A DNA stretch of 64,000 nucleotides from an uncultured Clostridia bacterium (GTDB taxonomy: Bacteria > Bacillota > Clostridia > Christensenellales > Aristaeellaceae), in contig CAKUKP010000001.1 of NCBI GenBank assembly GCA_934663625.1, positions 1 through 64,000 of the forward strand, given 5' to 3'. A program made the translations under genes and the position numbers. Shown piece after piece: positions 44,112 to 53,305 of the stretch. Below the pieces are notes generated by a model that searched no databases, was not told the origin of the DNA, and was given only the letters and a program-made list of their open reading frames with translations. Position 1 is the first letter of the stretch; the number at the start of each line of letters is the position of its first letter.

Positions 44112-45659
44112 TTACATCGCCCGTTCATCATTGGCTACGCCAATGGTATACTTCAGAATGTTTTCCTGATTCATCTGATCGCGATCCCTGATTTCCACCA
44201 CAACGCCGCCGTCGCGCATGATATAAATTCGATCGCTCATGCCCAGAAGCTCTGGCATATCCGATGAAATCATCAGTATCGCCATGCCCTCGCGCGCCGC
44301 CTGATCCATGCTCTGATAAATCTGCGCCTTTGCATTCACATCGATGCCGCGCGTCGGCTCATCCAGAATCATTACGCGCGGATGCGCCGCATACCATTTT
44401 CCGAAACAGACGCGCTGCTGATTTCCGCCCGAGAGCGTATTGACCAGCTGCCGCTTCGTATTGCAGATCACATTGAACTTTTGAATCATGCGTTCGGCGA
44501 CATCCGAAATCTTCCGGTTGGAAACCCACTGCCGCCGAAACAGCTTCAGCATCACCGCTGAAACAAGATTTTCCTGTATCGTTGCACGAACGCACAGCCC
44601 TTCCGTCTTGCGATCCTCCGACAAATACGCCAGATCATTCTGTACGCTTACGTAGGGCGACCGGCGATCCAGCTTTTTCCCGAACAGATATACTTCGCCG
44701 CCGTAATGCCTGCGCGCGCCGAATATGCTCTTTGCCAGTTCCGTCCGACCCGCGCCCACCAATCCGCCAAGGCCAACGATTTCACCGGCGCGAACGTTGA
44801 TATTGATCGGCTGCGTATTTCTGCCGATCTTCAGATTGCGTACCTCCAATGCGATTTCATCGCCGGGCTTATGTTCGCAGTAATACATTTTATCCAATGT
44901 ACGTCCCGCCATCATAAGGATTCCCTTGTCCACCGTGAAATCCGCGATATCCATCACGCCCACGCGTTCGCCATCGCGCAACACGCTCACGCGATCCGCT
45001 ACGCGCCTGATTTCTTCCATGCGATGCGAAATGTATACGATACTCATGCCGCGCGCGCGCATATCATCAATCAGCCCAAACAGCATTTCGATTTCCTGGC
45101 TGGTAAGGCTGGCGGTCGGTTCATCCATGATGATGATATTGGAATCGTACGAAAGCGCCTTCGCGATTTCAACGATCTGCTGCTGCGCGGTGCTCAGCTT
45201 TCCGACGATCGTTCTGGGATCAATGTCAAACCCCAGCGACTTCAATATGCGGCTGGCTTCGCGATTCATCGCCTCATGATCCATCAGACCGTTCTTTTTA
45301 TGAATTTCCCGACCAAGATACATATTCTTGGCAACGGAGAGATTGGTCAGAAGATTCAATTCCTGATGAATAAAGGATATGCCGTGCGCGCGCGAATCCC
45401 GCGGGCCTTTGAACTCCACGCGTTCGCCATTGAGCCGCATTTCACCGGCATCATAGGGAATGATTCCGCCCAGAATCTTCATCAGCGTACTCTTGCCCGC
45501 GCCGTTTTCGCCCAGAAGAACATGCACTTCGCCCGACCGAAGATCAAAATCCACATTCTTGAGTATTTTTACATCCGTACCGCGAATGGGCTTTCCCGAT
45601 TCATCAAAAATATATTTCGTTATGCCGCGCATTTCAAGCACATATTTCTGCTCCTGCAT
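44112..45659 (-). CDS. Sugar ABC transporter ATP-binding protein
   Basis: A 515-residue double ABC ATPase of the RbsA/XylG/RhaT group. The first domain has GENGAGKSTLMK, LSTAQQQIVEIAKAL and IMDEPTASLT; the second has GLVGAGRTE, LSGGNQQRV and ILDEPTRGID. Both Walker-B glutamates are present here, unlike the ATPase at 35297. The N-terminus carries a short insertion (DESGKPIRGTDV). The ATG at 45659 follows GGGAGGGATTGGT. It powers the two adjacent permeases. Confidence 0.94.
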   Translation of the reverse strand: MQEQKYVLEMRGITKYIFDESGKPIRGTDVKILKNVDFDLRSGEVHVLLGENGAGKSTLMKILGGIIPYDAGEMRLNGERVEFKGPRDSRAHGISFIHQELNLLTNLSVAKNMYLGREIHKKNGLMDHEAMNREASRILKSLGFDIDPRTIVGKLSTAQQQIVEIAKALSYDSNIIIMDEPTASLTSQEIEMLFGLIDDMRARGMSIVYISHRMEEIRRVADRVSVLRDGERVGVMDIADFTVDKGILMMAGRTLDKMYYCEHKPGDEIALEVRNLKIGRNTQPININVRAGEIVGLGGLVGAGRTELAKSIFGARRHYGGEVYLFGKKLDRRSPYVSVQNDLAYLSEDRKTEGLCVRATIQENLVSAVMLKLFRRQWVSNRKISDVAERMIQKFNVICNTKRQLVNTLSGGNQQRVCFGKWYAAHPRVMILDEPTRGIDVNAKAQIYQSMDQAAREGMAILMISSDMPELLGMSDRIYIMRDGGVVVEIRDRDQMNQENILKYTIGVANDERAM

Positions 45660-45676
45660 ACCAATCCCTCCCGTAT

Positions 45677-46621
45677 TCAACGTGACCGACGCTCTTTAGA
45701 TGTCTGCATGACAATCGCGATCAGTATAATAATTCCCAGCAGCGCCTGATAGATATAATGGTTGATCCCCATAATCGTGATAATCATTTCAAATTCAATG
45801 ATCACAAATACCGCGAAAAAGCCGCCGAGAATATTGGTTTTGCCGCCGTAAAGGCTGGTGCCGCCCAGCACGCACGCCGTAACCGCTTCAAACGTATAAT
45901 TGGATCCGCCCATGTCTGCCTGCGCCGTATTTACGCGAATCGTAGATAATATCGCCGAAAACGCCACGAACAGGCTGCAAATCATAAACGATAGCAGCAT
46001 CGTCTGCTTTGTCCGCTGACCGGACATCGTCGCCGCCTTTTCATTCAGACCCATGCCGATCAGCGTGCGTCCAAACGTTGTTCTGTTTAAAAGAACATGG
46101 GCAAATATCACAATCAGCAGCGCATACAGCATCATCAGCCGGATTCCGGGAAGGATTTCCGCCTTACCGAACGCCAACAGGCCTTCCTGCAAATTACGGA
46201 CGGATTTGCTCTGCGCCACGATCTGCGCAAGTCCATAGCAGATATAGCCCGATCCCAGCGTCGCGATGAACGAAGGCACGTGCAGCGCCACCATCAGGCC
46301 GCCGTTGAACAGACCCACCGCCGCGCCGATCGCCAACGCAATCAGAATAATCAACGCCGCCGGCACCTGCGCACGGTTTAAAATTCCGATCGTAATGCTC
46401 ACCAAACCTACCAGATAACCGCAGGACAGATCAATGTTGCCCGTTGTCAATATAAAATTCAAAGCCGTGGATGCGATCAGCGGAATTACCGCCTGACGCA
46501 GCACGTTCATGATCGTCTTGGAGGAACGAAAACTGGGAAACGCAATCATTGCGATTACGGTAATGCAGATAAAATATAGAATCGCCAGATTATCCTGTAA
46601 TCTGCTTTTCAGCTGTTTCAT
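45677..46621 (-). CDS. Sugar ABC transporter permease
   Basis: A 314-residue RbsC-type permease with about eight to ten membrane helices. TGNIDLSCGYLVGLVSI and the coupling region CVLGGTSLYGGKTNILGG are the family marks. It pairs with the next permease, which differs clearly in sequence, so the importer is heterodimeric, as in rhamnose (RhaP/RhaQ) and AI-2 (LsrC/LsrD) systems. Confidence 0.93.
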   Translation of the reverse strand: MKQLKSRLQDNLAILYFICITVIAMIAFPSFRSSKTIMNVLRQAVIPLIASTALNFILTTGNIDLSCGYLVGLVSITIGILNRAQVPAALIILIALAIGAAVGLFNGGLMVALHVPSFIATLGSGYICYGLAQIVAQSKSVRNLQEGLLAFGKAEILPGIRLMMLYALLIVIFAHVLLNRTTFGRTLIGMGLNEKAATMSGQRTKQTMLLSFMICSLFVAFSAILSTIRVNTAQADMGGSNYTFEAVTACVLGGTSLYGGKTNILGGFFAVFVIIEFEMIITIMGINHYIYQALLGIIILIAIVMQTSKERRSR

Positions 46622-46642
46622 AACCGAACGCCTCCGTTTCCG

Positions 46643-47590
46643 TCAATATGCACGGCGGCGCTCATCCGCCCTGCGATTCACCGACATGGAAATTGCCACA
46701 ACGATGATAATCACCGCGCCCAACACCAGATTTTGAATAAACGGATCCACCGCCATCATATTCAGCGCATTGCTCAATACCGCGATAAAAAACGCGCCCA
46801 GCACTGAATTGAATACCTTGCCGCTGCCGCCGTTCATGGATACGCCGCCGATTATGCACGATGCGACGCACTTTAACTGATATCCATCTCCCTGAACGGG
46901 CGACGCCGAACTCATACGCGCGCTCAGCAGCAGGCCGCTTATGCCCGCGCACACAGCGCAGATAATGTACGTCCAGATTTTGATTTTTGCTACCGAAAGT
47001 CCTTCCTGCTTCACAACCATCGGGTTGTTGCCAACCGCATAAATCCGGTTGCCGAAGGCCGTGTGCGATAAGAGAATAATGCCCACCGCCGCAACCAGAA
47101 TAATTACCAGATCCGGAATCGGAATTCCCGCCAGTTTTCCATTGCCAATAAACGTATACGCATCGTTTTTAAAAGGGCCGATCGCCTTGCCATTGCCGAT
47201 AATCAGGGCAATGCCCGATGCAATTTCGCTGACCGTATACGTTGCAATAAAGGGAGGCACCTTTATGCTGGCCACCACCCATCCGTTCAATAAGCCAAAA
47301 ACAGCGCAGCCGATCAACGTGATGATAAAGCTGATTCCAACCGGAAAGCCCTTCATAATCAGCATGCCGTTTACCACGCCTGCCAGCGATATAATACCGC
47401 CCTGCACCATAACCATAGTTAAACCAACGGCAGGAATCGCGATATAAGCGCTCTGTTTAATCACATTCAGTATATTTTCCATCGTACCGAACTTCGGCAC
47501 GAGTGCGATTAAAAGAAAAAGCGCTGCAAAGCAAACTCCATATATGCTCAGCATTCCCGCATGCCGCTTCATAAACTGCTTTCCCTTCAT
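46643..47590 (-). CDS. Sugar ABC transporter permease
   Basis: A 315-residue RbsC-type permease: VQGGIISLAGVVNGMLIM near the substrate path, TAFGNRIYAVGNNPMVVKQEGL, and the coupling segment CIIGGVSMNGGSGKVFNSV. First permease after the binding-protein gene, from which it is separated by an 80-base spacer containing a hairpin. Confidence 0.93.
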   Translation of the reverse strand: MKGKQFMKRHAGMLSIYGVCFAALFLLIALVPKFGTMENILNVIKQSAYIAIPAVGLTMVMVQGGIISLAGVVNGMLIMKGFPVGISFIITLIGCAVFGLLNGWVVASIKVPPFIATYTVSEIASGIALIIGNGKAIGPFKNDAYTFIGNGKLAGIPIPDLVIILVAAVGIILLSHTAFGNRIYAVGNNPMVVKQEGLSVAKIKIWTYIICAVCAGISGLLLSARMSSASPVQGDGYQLKCVASCIIGGVSMNGGSGKVFNSVLGAFFIAVLSNALNMMAVDPFIQNLVLGAVIIIVVAISMSVNRRADERRRAY

Positions 47591-47614
47591 TCTCCGTCAC
47601 CGCCCTGCATTATT

Positions 47615-47645
47615 CTCCCTGCCGGCAGTTATGCCGGCAGGAGAG
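47615..47645 (-). terminator. Intercistronic hairpin after the second sugar-binding protein gene
   Basis: Perfect CCTGCCGGCA / TGCCGGCAGG stem (47618-47627 with 47632-47641), extended by CTC/GAG. It lies 25 bases after the stop codon and probably sets binding protein above permease expression. Confidence 0.6.
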
Positions 47646-47669
47646 ATGTAGATCGCGCCATCAATTTTA

Positions 47670-48626
47670 TTAGAAAGCGTTCTTCATGGCTTCTTCCGCA
47701 TTTTCAGCGGTAACAAGCGTAATACCGGAATCAATGTAGTTCTCATAATCATCGGCGGTCGTTTCGCCGTTGAGGATGCTCAGTACGATTTCAACAGACT
47801 TTTCAGCCATCAGGCGGGGATTCTGCTGCGCGTCCGCCAGGATCACGCCGTCCATAACCAGAGATACGCCCGTTTCAGAACCATCGACGGCGAATACCGC
47901 GACGTCTTCCAGTCCGGCCTCTTCCAGCGCCAGCACGCCGCCTTCAACCCATACGTCCGCCGCGCAGAAGAAAGCTGCCGGTTCCGGACAGGCTGCGAGC
48001 ATCTGCTGCACCGTATCCATGGTGGATTCGTTGTTGCCCTCGGTGTAGCGTTCCGCCGCTACGGTTACGTTGGTCATGCTGGTGATTGCATCGATGAAGC
48101 CGTTTACGCGGTTATCGCATGCCAGGTTGCCTTCCGGACCGCGGCAGCAGATAACCTGACCTTCGGTGATGCCGTGATTCGCTGCATATTCGCCCAGCGT
48201 GTAGCCAGCCTTGTAATTGTCGGTCGCCACCAGCGTAACATACAGATCTTCATAACCGGATTCCAGAACGCCGTCGATCAGCACAACCGGAATGTTCTTT
48301 TCCGCGCAGGTCTTGAGCACTTCGATCGAACTGGTGCCGTCGATCGGAACATAAATGATTGCATCGCAGCCCATGTTGATCATGTCTTCCAGCTGCGTAA
48401 CCTGCTGCGCCGCATCGGAACCCGTATCGGTCGTCATCGTTACAACTTCGTGGCCCGCCGCGGTAACCGCTTCCTTGATGGATTCCAGAACCAGCGCGTG
48501 GAAGGGTTCGTTGGTCAGCGTGCGCGTGCTGAAGCCGATCAGATACTTATCGCCTTCGGCATTCGCCGTAAGGGCGATGCCCATTGCCAATACCAGAATC
48601 ATTGCAATCGCCAAAATCTTTTTCAT
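47670..48626 (-). CDS. Sugar ABC transporter substrate-binding protein
   Basis: A 318-residue ribose-type binding protein with a signal peptide cleaved at about ALTANA (residue 23) and no lipobox. YLIGFSTRTLTNEPFHALV starts the mature part; CDAIIYVPIDGTSSIEVLK and CRGPEGNLACDNRVNGF line the ligand cleft. It is closest in appearance to ribose/rhamnose/AI-2-type proteins. Located between the aldolase and the permeases. Confidence 0.92.
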   Translation of the reverse strand: MKKILAIAMILVLAMGIALTANAEGDKYLIGFSTRTLTNEPFHALVLESIKEAVTAAGHEVVTMTTDTGSDAAQQVTQLEDMINMGCDAIIYVPIDGTSSIEVLKTCAEKNIPVVLIDGVLESGYEDLYVTLVATDNYKAGYTLGEYAANHGITEGQVICCRGPEGNLACDNRVNGFIDAITSMTNVTVAAERYTEGNNESTMDTVQQMLAACPEPAAFFCAADVWVEGGVLALEEAGLEDVAVFAVDGSETGVSLVMDGVILADAQQNPRLMAEKSVEIVLSILNGETTADDYENYIDSGITLVTAENAEEAMKNAF

Positions 48627-48734
48627 ATTATTCTTCCTTTCTCATCCCGTGTTCATTTATACTTCACGATCGATCGCATCAAAACGGTTTCAGTAGCCGG
48701 CATGAAACCGCTTTGCGCCATCTATCGCGACGCA

Positions 48735-50015
48735 CTAAAAAAACGCCTTTTCAAATTCGCTGAGCTCTTCGCCGTTCAGCGGCTTCATGCTGCCCACCGT
48801 TTCTGCATCCATGATGGATTTTGCATTGAAATCCGCCACTTCTACGCGATCATACGAATCAAACCAGCCCTTGCCCGTAACCAGCAGACAATCATTGCTG
48901 AACAGCAGTACCGGCGAATTATCGCCGAGCTGATCCGCCACGCGCTCCGGTTCCTTCGTCCACATTCCGCACGGAAGCTGCGGCACCTGGCGCAACAGCA
49001 GATATCCCTCGGGAACCACCGTGCAATCCATCTTTTTGTTCGCCAGCGAAAAAGCAATGCTGTCCTGCGCATCCGCCATAATGATATAATTGATCTCCGG
49101 ATGCCTGCGATAAATGCATCTGTGCAGTTCCACCGTCGCGTCCGGCAGCTTTCCACGCTCGCGATATCCGCCCGTTACGCGCACGATCTGTTCGCCAGAC
49201 AGATATTTGCGGTCCACGCCCGCCGGAGAAATTACAAAGCTGTCCTCGCCAATCCGAATCGAAAATGAACCGCCCAGCGTAAGACAAAGCTTCTGCTGAT
49301 ACAATCTGCGCCCGATCTTTGCAACGTGCGCGCGGGCGTCACACTCCTCCGGCGTACAATCTTCAAAATCCGCCTCCGGCATCCGGCGCGCAATTTGGAG
49401 CGTATCTTCCGGAACGAATTCCGGAAGCGCGCCGCTATAGCCGATGCGATGCGCGCTGATTAACATTTCCGCGCAATATTCGATCTGTTCAAAGCGGGTA
49501 TACGCATCCATTAAGCTGCTGCCGCCGACGACGATACCATGGTTTTCCAGGATGGCGGCATTGCTGCCCTTGCTGAATTCCACATAAACGCGCATGGATA
49601 ATTCTTCCGAACCCGCCAGCGCATATTTTGCAACCGAAATCCGGCCGCAATGCTGCTCGATAAAGGGCAACACCCGAAGATCCGGCGCCTTATGCAGAAA
49701 GCTGTAACTCATCAGCGCCATGGAATGCGCGTGCAGCACCGATTTGATTTCCGGATTGGCGCGCATGGCCGCCAAATGGAATTTGTATTCCGACGTGGGC
49801 TGATTGCGTCCAACAAAGCTGCCGTCCGGCATGATGCAAACCATATCCTCCGGTTTCAATTCCGCCTTATCAAACCTCGCCGGCGTTACCCATACGCGAC
49901 CGCTTTCATCGCGATAGGAAATATTTCCGCCGCTCGTGGTCGTCATGCCGCGACTGTATATGCGGCTCATCAATGCTGCAAGCTGCTCCGCTGGCGATGT
50001 TGTTTTGTAATCCAT
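48735..50015 (-). CDS. Tandem class II aldolase/adducin-domain protein
   Basis: A 426-residue protein containing two class II aldolase domains. The first (about 5-205) is complete: GGNIS, the Glu of TSEYKFH (Glu76) and zinc ligands His95, His97 and His159 (HAHS; ENHG). The second (about 230-420) repeats the plan, with PDATVELHRCIYRRHPEINY matching the first copy's PTSEYKFHLAAMRANPEIKS, but HAH is replaced by ADA. The second domain should therefore not bind zinc. Class II aldolases cleave fuculose-1-P, rhamnulose-1-P or similar ketose phosphates. The ATG at 50015 follows GGAAGGAAG. Confidence 0.88.
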   Translation of the reverse strand: MDYKTTSPAEQLAALMSRIYSRGMTTTSGGNISYRDESGRVWVTPARFDKAELKPEDMVCIMPDGSFVGRNQPTSEYKFHLAAMRANPEIKSVLHAHSMALMSYSFLHKAPDLRVLPFIEQHCGRISVAKYALAGSEELSMRVYVEFSKGSNAAILENHGIVVGGSSLMDAYTRFEQIEYCAEMLISAHRIGYSGALPEFVPEDTLQIARRMPEADFEDCTPEECDARAHVAKIGRRLYQQKLCLTLGGSFSIRIGEDSFVISPAGVDRKYLSGEQIVRVTGGYRERGKLPDATVELHRCIYRRHPEINYIIMADAQDSIAFSLANKKMDCTVVPEGYLLLRQVPQLPCGMWTKEPERVADQLGDNSPVLLFSNDCLLVTGKGWFDSYDRVEVADFNAKSIMDAETVGSMKPLNGEELSEFEKAFF

Positions 50016-50045
50016 AGCTTTTCTTCCTTCCAATTCTAATATCGG

Positions 50046-51506
50046 TCATGCCCGTCCGCGCATTATACATATTCTGCGATAACGCAGACAAGCTTCTTCC
50101 CATCCGGCAGAATTCTCCGTTTCGATTTCCCTCGCCGGAAAAGATCTGACCGCAAGCTCCCTTGCTTCTTCAATGTTGCGGATCTCGCCCATGCCCATAA
50201 GCTGCATCAGAATATTCCCGACGGCCGATCCATCCGGCGCGCAAACGCGTATTCTGCATCCGGTCGCTTCGGCGATCATCCGCAGCAATAACGGATTGCG
50301 AACGCCCCCGCCGGTTATATTCAGCCATTGAATATCCCGATCCGTATCCGCGCGCATGTCCTCGATCGCACAGCGGTATTTTAATGCCATGCTTTCCAAT
50401 ATACAGCGAATCAGGCTTCCATCCGTTTCCGGAATGGGCTGTCCCGTATCGGTCAGATACGCCGCAATCCTGCCCCGCATATTGCCGCCGGTGAAAAAGC
50501 ATGGGTTTTCCATATCAATCAGCGCGCCAAACGGCTTTGCCGCCTCCGCTTCCCGTATGAGCGCTTCGTGCGATTTTCGCATTTCATGCGCGCATTGATT
50601 GTAAATCCAAAATCCTGGAATGTTCCTCAAAAAACGGATTTCGCCCTGCGGATTCAGTTCGTTCACGCAATTATGCACAAGCACGCGTTCATCGGTGAAC
50701 ATTTGATCGCCCGTAATGCCGAGCAACCCCCACGTTCCCAGAATCAGAAACGCATCCCGCCTGCCCATCGGCAGCGCAAGCGTTGCCGATGCGGTATCAT
50801 GTCCGGCGACCGCCATCGCCCGCAGCGGCGGAACGCCCAATTCGCGGCATACATCTGCGCTCAGCCGCCCCGCATTCGTTCCGGAAGATACGATCGGCGG
50901 CAGCAGCGTCGGCGGAATGCCCAACGTTTGCATCACCGCTTCATTGCATGTGCGCGAAAACGGATCGATAAATCCGCCCGTGCCGGTGATCGTTTCTTCC
51001 GCCTGCATTTCTCCCGTCAAAAAATAGCGTATCAAATCCGCACACATCAGTACGTGCCGCACAGCCGCAAAACGTTCCGGCGCGTATAACCGATTGGCGT
51101 AGCATTGAAACAGCGCGATATTGTCCTCCAGCGAACAACCCATCCGTTCAAAAAAAGCTGTTTTCCCGATTTTCGCAAACGCTTCTTCTGCGATGCCGCG
51201 ATAGCTTTGATCCCGATAATGCCTTGGCAGCGCCAGCAGTTCGCCGTTTGCATCCAGCATTCCCATGCTTGCGCCCCATGTATCTATGCCAAAGCTTGCA
51301 GCCGAACCCGCCGCGCATGCGTATGCAAGGTAATCCTTTGCATCCTGCACCAGCCGCGGCAAATCCCACACATACGCGCCGCCCAACTGAACCGCTTCAT
51401 TTTTCATCCGCGCCAGTTCGCGAACGCACAGCCTGCCGCCATCATACAGGCCTTCAAAAGCCCTGGAACCGCTGCCGCCCATGTCAATCGCCACGGTTCT
51501 CAACAT
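50046..51506 (-). CDS. FGGY family carbohydrate kinase (rhamnulokinase-like)
   Basis: A 486-residue FGGY sugar kinase: phosphate loop AIDMGGSGSRAFEG, SFGIDTWGASMGMLD (the sugar-site segment of rhamnulokinases), catalytic AVAGHDTASA and GGGVRNPLLLRMIAEATG. Its length and motifs fit rhamnulokinase better than those of the second FGGY protein in the operon. The ATG at 51506 follows GGAGGTG. With the class II aldolase downstream it would make and then cleave a ketose-1-phosphate. No isomerase is encoded here, so a ketose may be imported directly. Confidence 0.9.
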   Translation of the reverse strand: MLRTVAIDMGGSGSRAFEGLYDGGRLCVRELARMKNEAVQLGGAYVWDLPRLVQDAKDYLAYACAAGSAASFGIDTWGASMGMLDANGELLALPRHYRDQSYRGIAEEAFAKIGKTAFFERMGCSLEDNIALFQCYANRLYAPERFAAVRHVLMCADLIRYFLTGEMQAEETITGTGGFIDPFSRTCNEAVMQTLGIPPTLLPPIVSSGTNAGRLSADVCRELGVPPLRAMAVAGHDTASATLALPMGRRDAFLILGTWGLLGITGDQMFTDERVLVHNCVNELNPQGEIRFLRNIPGFWIYNQCAHEMRKSHEALIREAEAAKPFGALIDMENPCFFTGGNMRGRIAAYLTDTGQPIPETDGSLIRCILESMALKYRCAIEDMRADTDRDIQWLNITGGGVRNPLLLRMIAEATGCRIRVCAPDGSAVGNILMQLMGMGEIRNIEEARELAVRSFPAREIETENSAGWEEACLRYRRICIMRGRA

Positions 51507-51525
51507 CGGCAGCACCTCCGTCAAT

Positions 51526-52299
51526 TCAATCGCAATACAAAACCTTCAGCTTCGGATTCATTTTGCCCTCCCAATCCTGGGGCAGTTTTCCATCCGTAAT
51601 CAAATAGGAAATATCATCGACGTCCGCCACCTTATTATAGTAGACTTTACCAAACTTGCTCTGATCGCACATGTATACCACCATTTCTGCGGAACGAATC
51701 ATGGCTCGCTGGCATCGTGCCTCTTCTTCTTTAATGCTTGTTGCACCATATGAAATGTCAAATCCGGTTGATGCAAAAAACACTTTTCTTGCACAATAGC
51801 TTTCAATGCACTTTTCGACGCTCTCGCCATAGAAATCCATTTCTTTTAAGCGTACAACGCCGCCCGTGCAGATCAGTGTAATGTTTTCAAAATTCATCAG
51901 CTCGCACAGGATCTGCAGGGAATTCGTAATGATCGTTACGCGCTTATCCACAAGCTGTTTGGCGAGATACAGGCAGGTGGTGCTGGCGTCTAGAAAAACC
52001 GTATCATCCTCATCGATCAGCTTCGCCGCCAGTTTTCCGATCTTGCTCTTGGCCAGATAATTTGTATCGGCGCGGTTTTTAAAATACACCTGTCCGCCGA
52101 TTTCCTGCGCCAATATGGCACCGCCATGATTTCGTACCGCGATGCCGCGAAGTTCCAATTCATTCAAATCACGGCGAATCGTTTCCTTGGACAGACCGTA
52201 TTCATCCGCGAGCTGGTTTACCGTAACCGCCTTGAATTGCACCAATCGAGCCGCAATCGCATTGATACGATCCTTATTTGTTTCATTCATTCCATCCAT
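51526..52299 (-). CDS. DeoR family transcriptional regulator
   Basis: A 257-residue DeoR-type regulator. The helix-turn-helix is VTVNQLADEYGLSKETIRRDLNEL with RNHGGAIL (about 25-65); the sugar-phosphate sensor domain has DTVFLDASTTCLYLAKQL and TIITNSLQILCEL. It is first in the FGGY/aldolase/ABC operon, 19 bases before the kinase, so it probably autoregulates the operon in response to a phosphorylated sugar. Confidence 0.92.
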   Translation of the reverse strand: MDGMNETNKDRINAIAARLVQFKAVTVNQLADEYGLSKETIRRDLNELELRGIAVRNHGGAILAQEIGGQVYFKNRADTNYLAKSKIGKLAAKLIDEDDTVFLDASTTCLYLAKQLVDKRVTIITNSLQILCELMNFENITLICTGGVVRLKEMDFYGESVEKCIESYCARKVFFASTGFDISYGATSIKEEEARCQRAMIRSAEMVVYMCDQSKFGKVYYNKVADVDDISYLITDGKLPQDWEGKMNPKLKVLYCD

Positions 52300-52485
52300 G
52301 ATTCGTACCCGTCCCTTTTGTTCGCGCCCGTTTTTCGACCGCTTATGCCCGTTTGCTTCCGTTTTCGTTTTTTGTCACGCGCCGAATACATTCTATAAAA
52401 TCAATATAATGTTTAATATAAAATGCCTTTTATGTATATCTGAATAATATCGATCTCGTTATCTGCCATTTCTGACGACGCGTTC
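52300..52485 (-). other. Untranslated leader of the deoR-FGGY operon
   Basis: About 185 AT-rich bases separate the promoter from the deoR start codon. I see no gene and no strong terminator-type hairpin; it may hold operators for the DeoR protein. Confidence 0.45.
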
Positions 52486-52513
52486 ATTATAGCATAAGCA
52501 AAATCAAAGTCAA
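52486..52513 (-). promoter_or_regulatory. Promoter of the deoR-FGGY-aldolase-ABC operon
   Basis: TTGACT (52508-52513), 16-base spacer, TATAAT (52486-52491) on the minus strand. Confidence 0.7.
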
Positions 52514-52613
52514 CAGATTTGGCGAAAGCGGTAATAAACGGTCATGCTCCGGTTCCCAATATGTTGTTTTTCAGGCTTTCCATATCCTTTGCGCCGCTGC
52601 GAAGCATATGAAA

Positions 52614-52651
52614 AGCGCCGCGAAAAACATACTTTCGTTTTTCGCGGCGCT
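52614..52651 (-). terminator. Terminator of queT
   Basis: Perfect 15-bp stem (52614-52628 with 52637-52651, loop of eight), followed on the minus strand by TTTT. It lies 30 bases beyond the queT stop codon. Confidence 0.85.
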
Positions 52652-52680
52652 CAGCCCTTTGATTATGCGATTCGATGGAT

Positions 52681-53166
52681 TTATTCAAAAACCTGCGTAG
52701 GCAGGCGCTTCAGAAGATGCAGCATGGGCACGCCCAGCACATAGCACACGGCGATTTCGCCGAGGGCGACGGTGGCGATCGTGCTGAGCAGCACGCCGAT
52801 ACCGGTGCCGGAAACATAGGCAAAATAAACCACGGGGCCGACCATGATTCCGTTTACGATCGCGGGCATGGCGGCGGCGACCCACGTTTTCTCGCGCAGG
52901 CGGCGCACCAGAATCGCGGCGATCAGCGTGGCCAGCGATCCGATTACGATATCATACCATACGCCGCCGCAGATCAGATTGGCGATCAGGCAGCCGATAA
53001 ACAGACCGGGCACGGCGAAATCCGCCGCTACGGGCAGCAGCATCAGCGCTTCGGATACGCGGAACTGAATCGCGCCGAAGCTGAACGTTTGGAATACGAA
53101 GGTCAACAGGACGTACATCGCCGCCACCGCGGCGGCGCGCGCAATGCGCGCAGGGGTAAATTTCAT
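52681..53166 (-). CDS. queT: QueT family queuosine-precursor transporter
   Basis: A 161-residue inner-membrane S-component-like carrier with five or six helices (COG4708/QueT), which takes up preQ1 or a related queuosine precursor for tRNA modification, normally with a shared ECF energy module. Typical features are YVLLTFVFQTFSFGAIQFRV followed by SEALMLLP, and GCLIANLICGG. The ATG at 53166 follows GGAAAGGAACACAC; the longer open frame runs back through the leader terminator and is not used. The gene is monocistronic. Confidence 0.92.
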   Translation of the reverse strand: MKFTPARIARAAAVAAMYVLLTFVFQTFSFGAIQFRVSEALMLLPVAADFAVPGLFIGCLIANLICGGVWYDIVIGSLATLIAAILVRRLREKTWVAAAMPAIVNGIMVGPVVYFAYVSGTGIGVLLSTIATVALGEIAVCYVLGVPMLHLLKRLPTQVFE

Positions 53167-53189
53167 GTGTGTTCCTTTCCGGTGTGCGC

Positions 53190-53300
53190 AAAAAAGCGAT
53201 ATGGACATACATAGCCCATATCGCCAAAAGCGCAAACAAACCTGGTTTTATTTTTTCCGAATCTTGCGATTCATCAGACAGGAGGGCTTCGAACTGTCTG
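53190..53300 (-). promoter_or_regulatory. Structured leader with terminator upstream of queT (candidate preQ1-type riboswitch)
   Basis: The transcript would begin with stem CAGACAG/CTGTCTG (53294-53300 with 53275-53281) around a 12-base loop starting UUC. A GAATC-GCAA-GATTC hairpin (53259-53272) and an A-rich segment follow. Last comes a perfect 9-bp terminator stem (53196-53204 with 53216-53224) followed by six U residues directly before the ribosome site. Promoter, aptamer-like folds, terminator and queT in this order are what a transcriptional riboswitch looks like. The exact preQ1 class could not be assigned by eye. Confidence 0.6.
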
Positions 53301-53305
53301 CGCCC

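Noticed and set aside
42614..52299. Interpretation as the AI-2 (Lsr) uptake system
   Set aside because: The regulator is DeoR- not LsrR-type, LsrF and LsrG are missing, and a tandem class II aldolase is present; a ketose pathway fits better.
53275..53300. Definite preQ1 class I aptamer
   Set aside because: Only about half of the loop matches the class I pattern and the A-rich tail does not follow directly, so only a generic candidate was reported.
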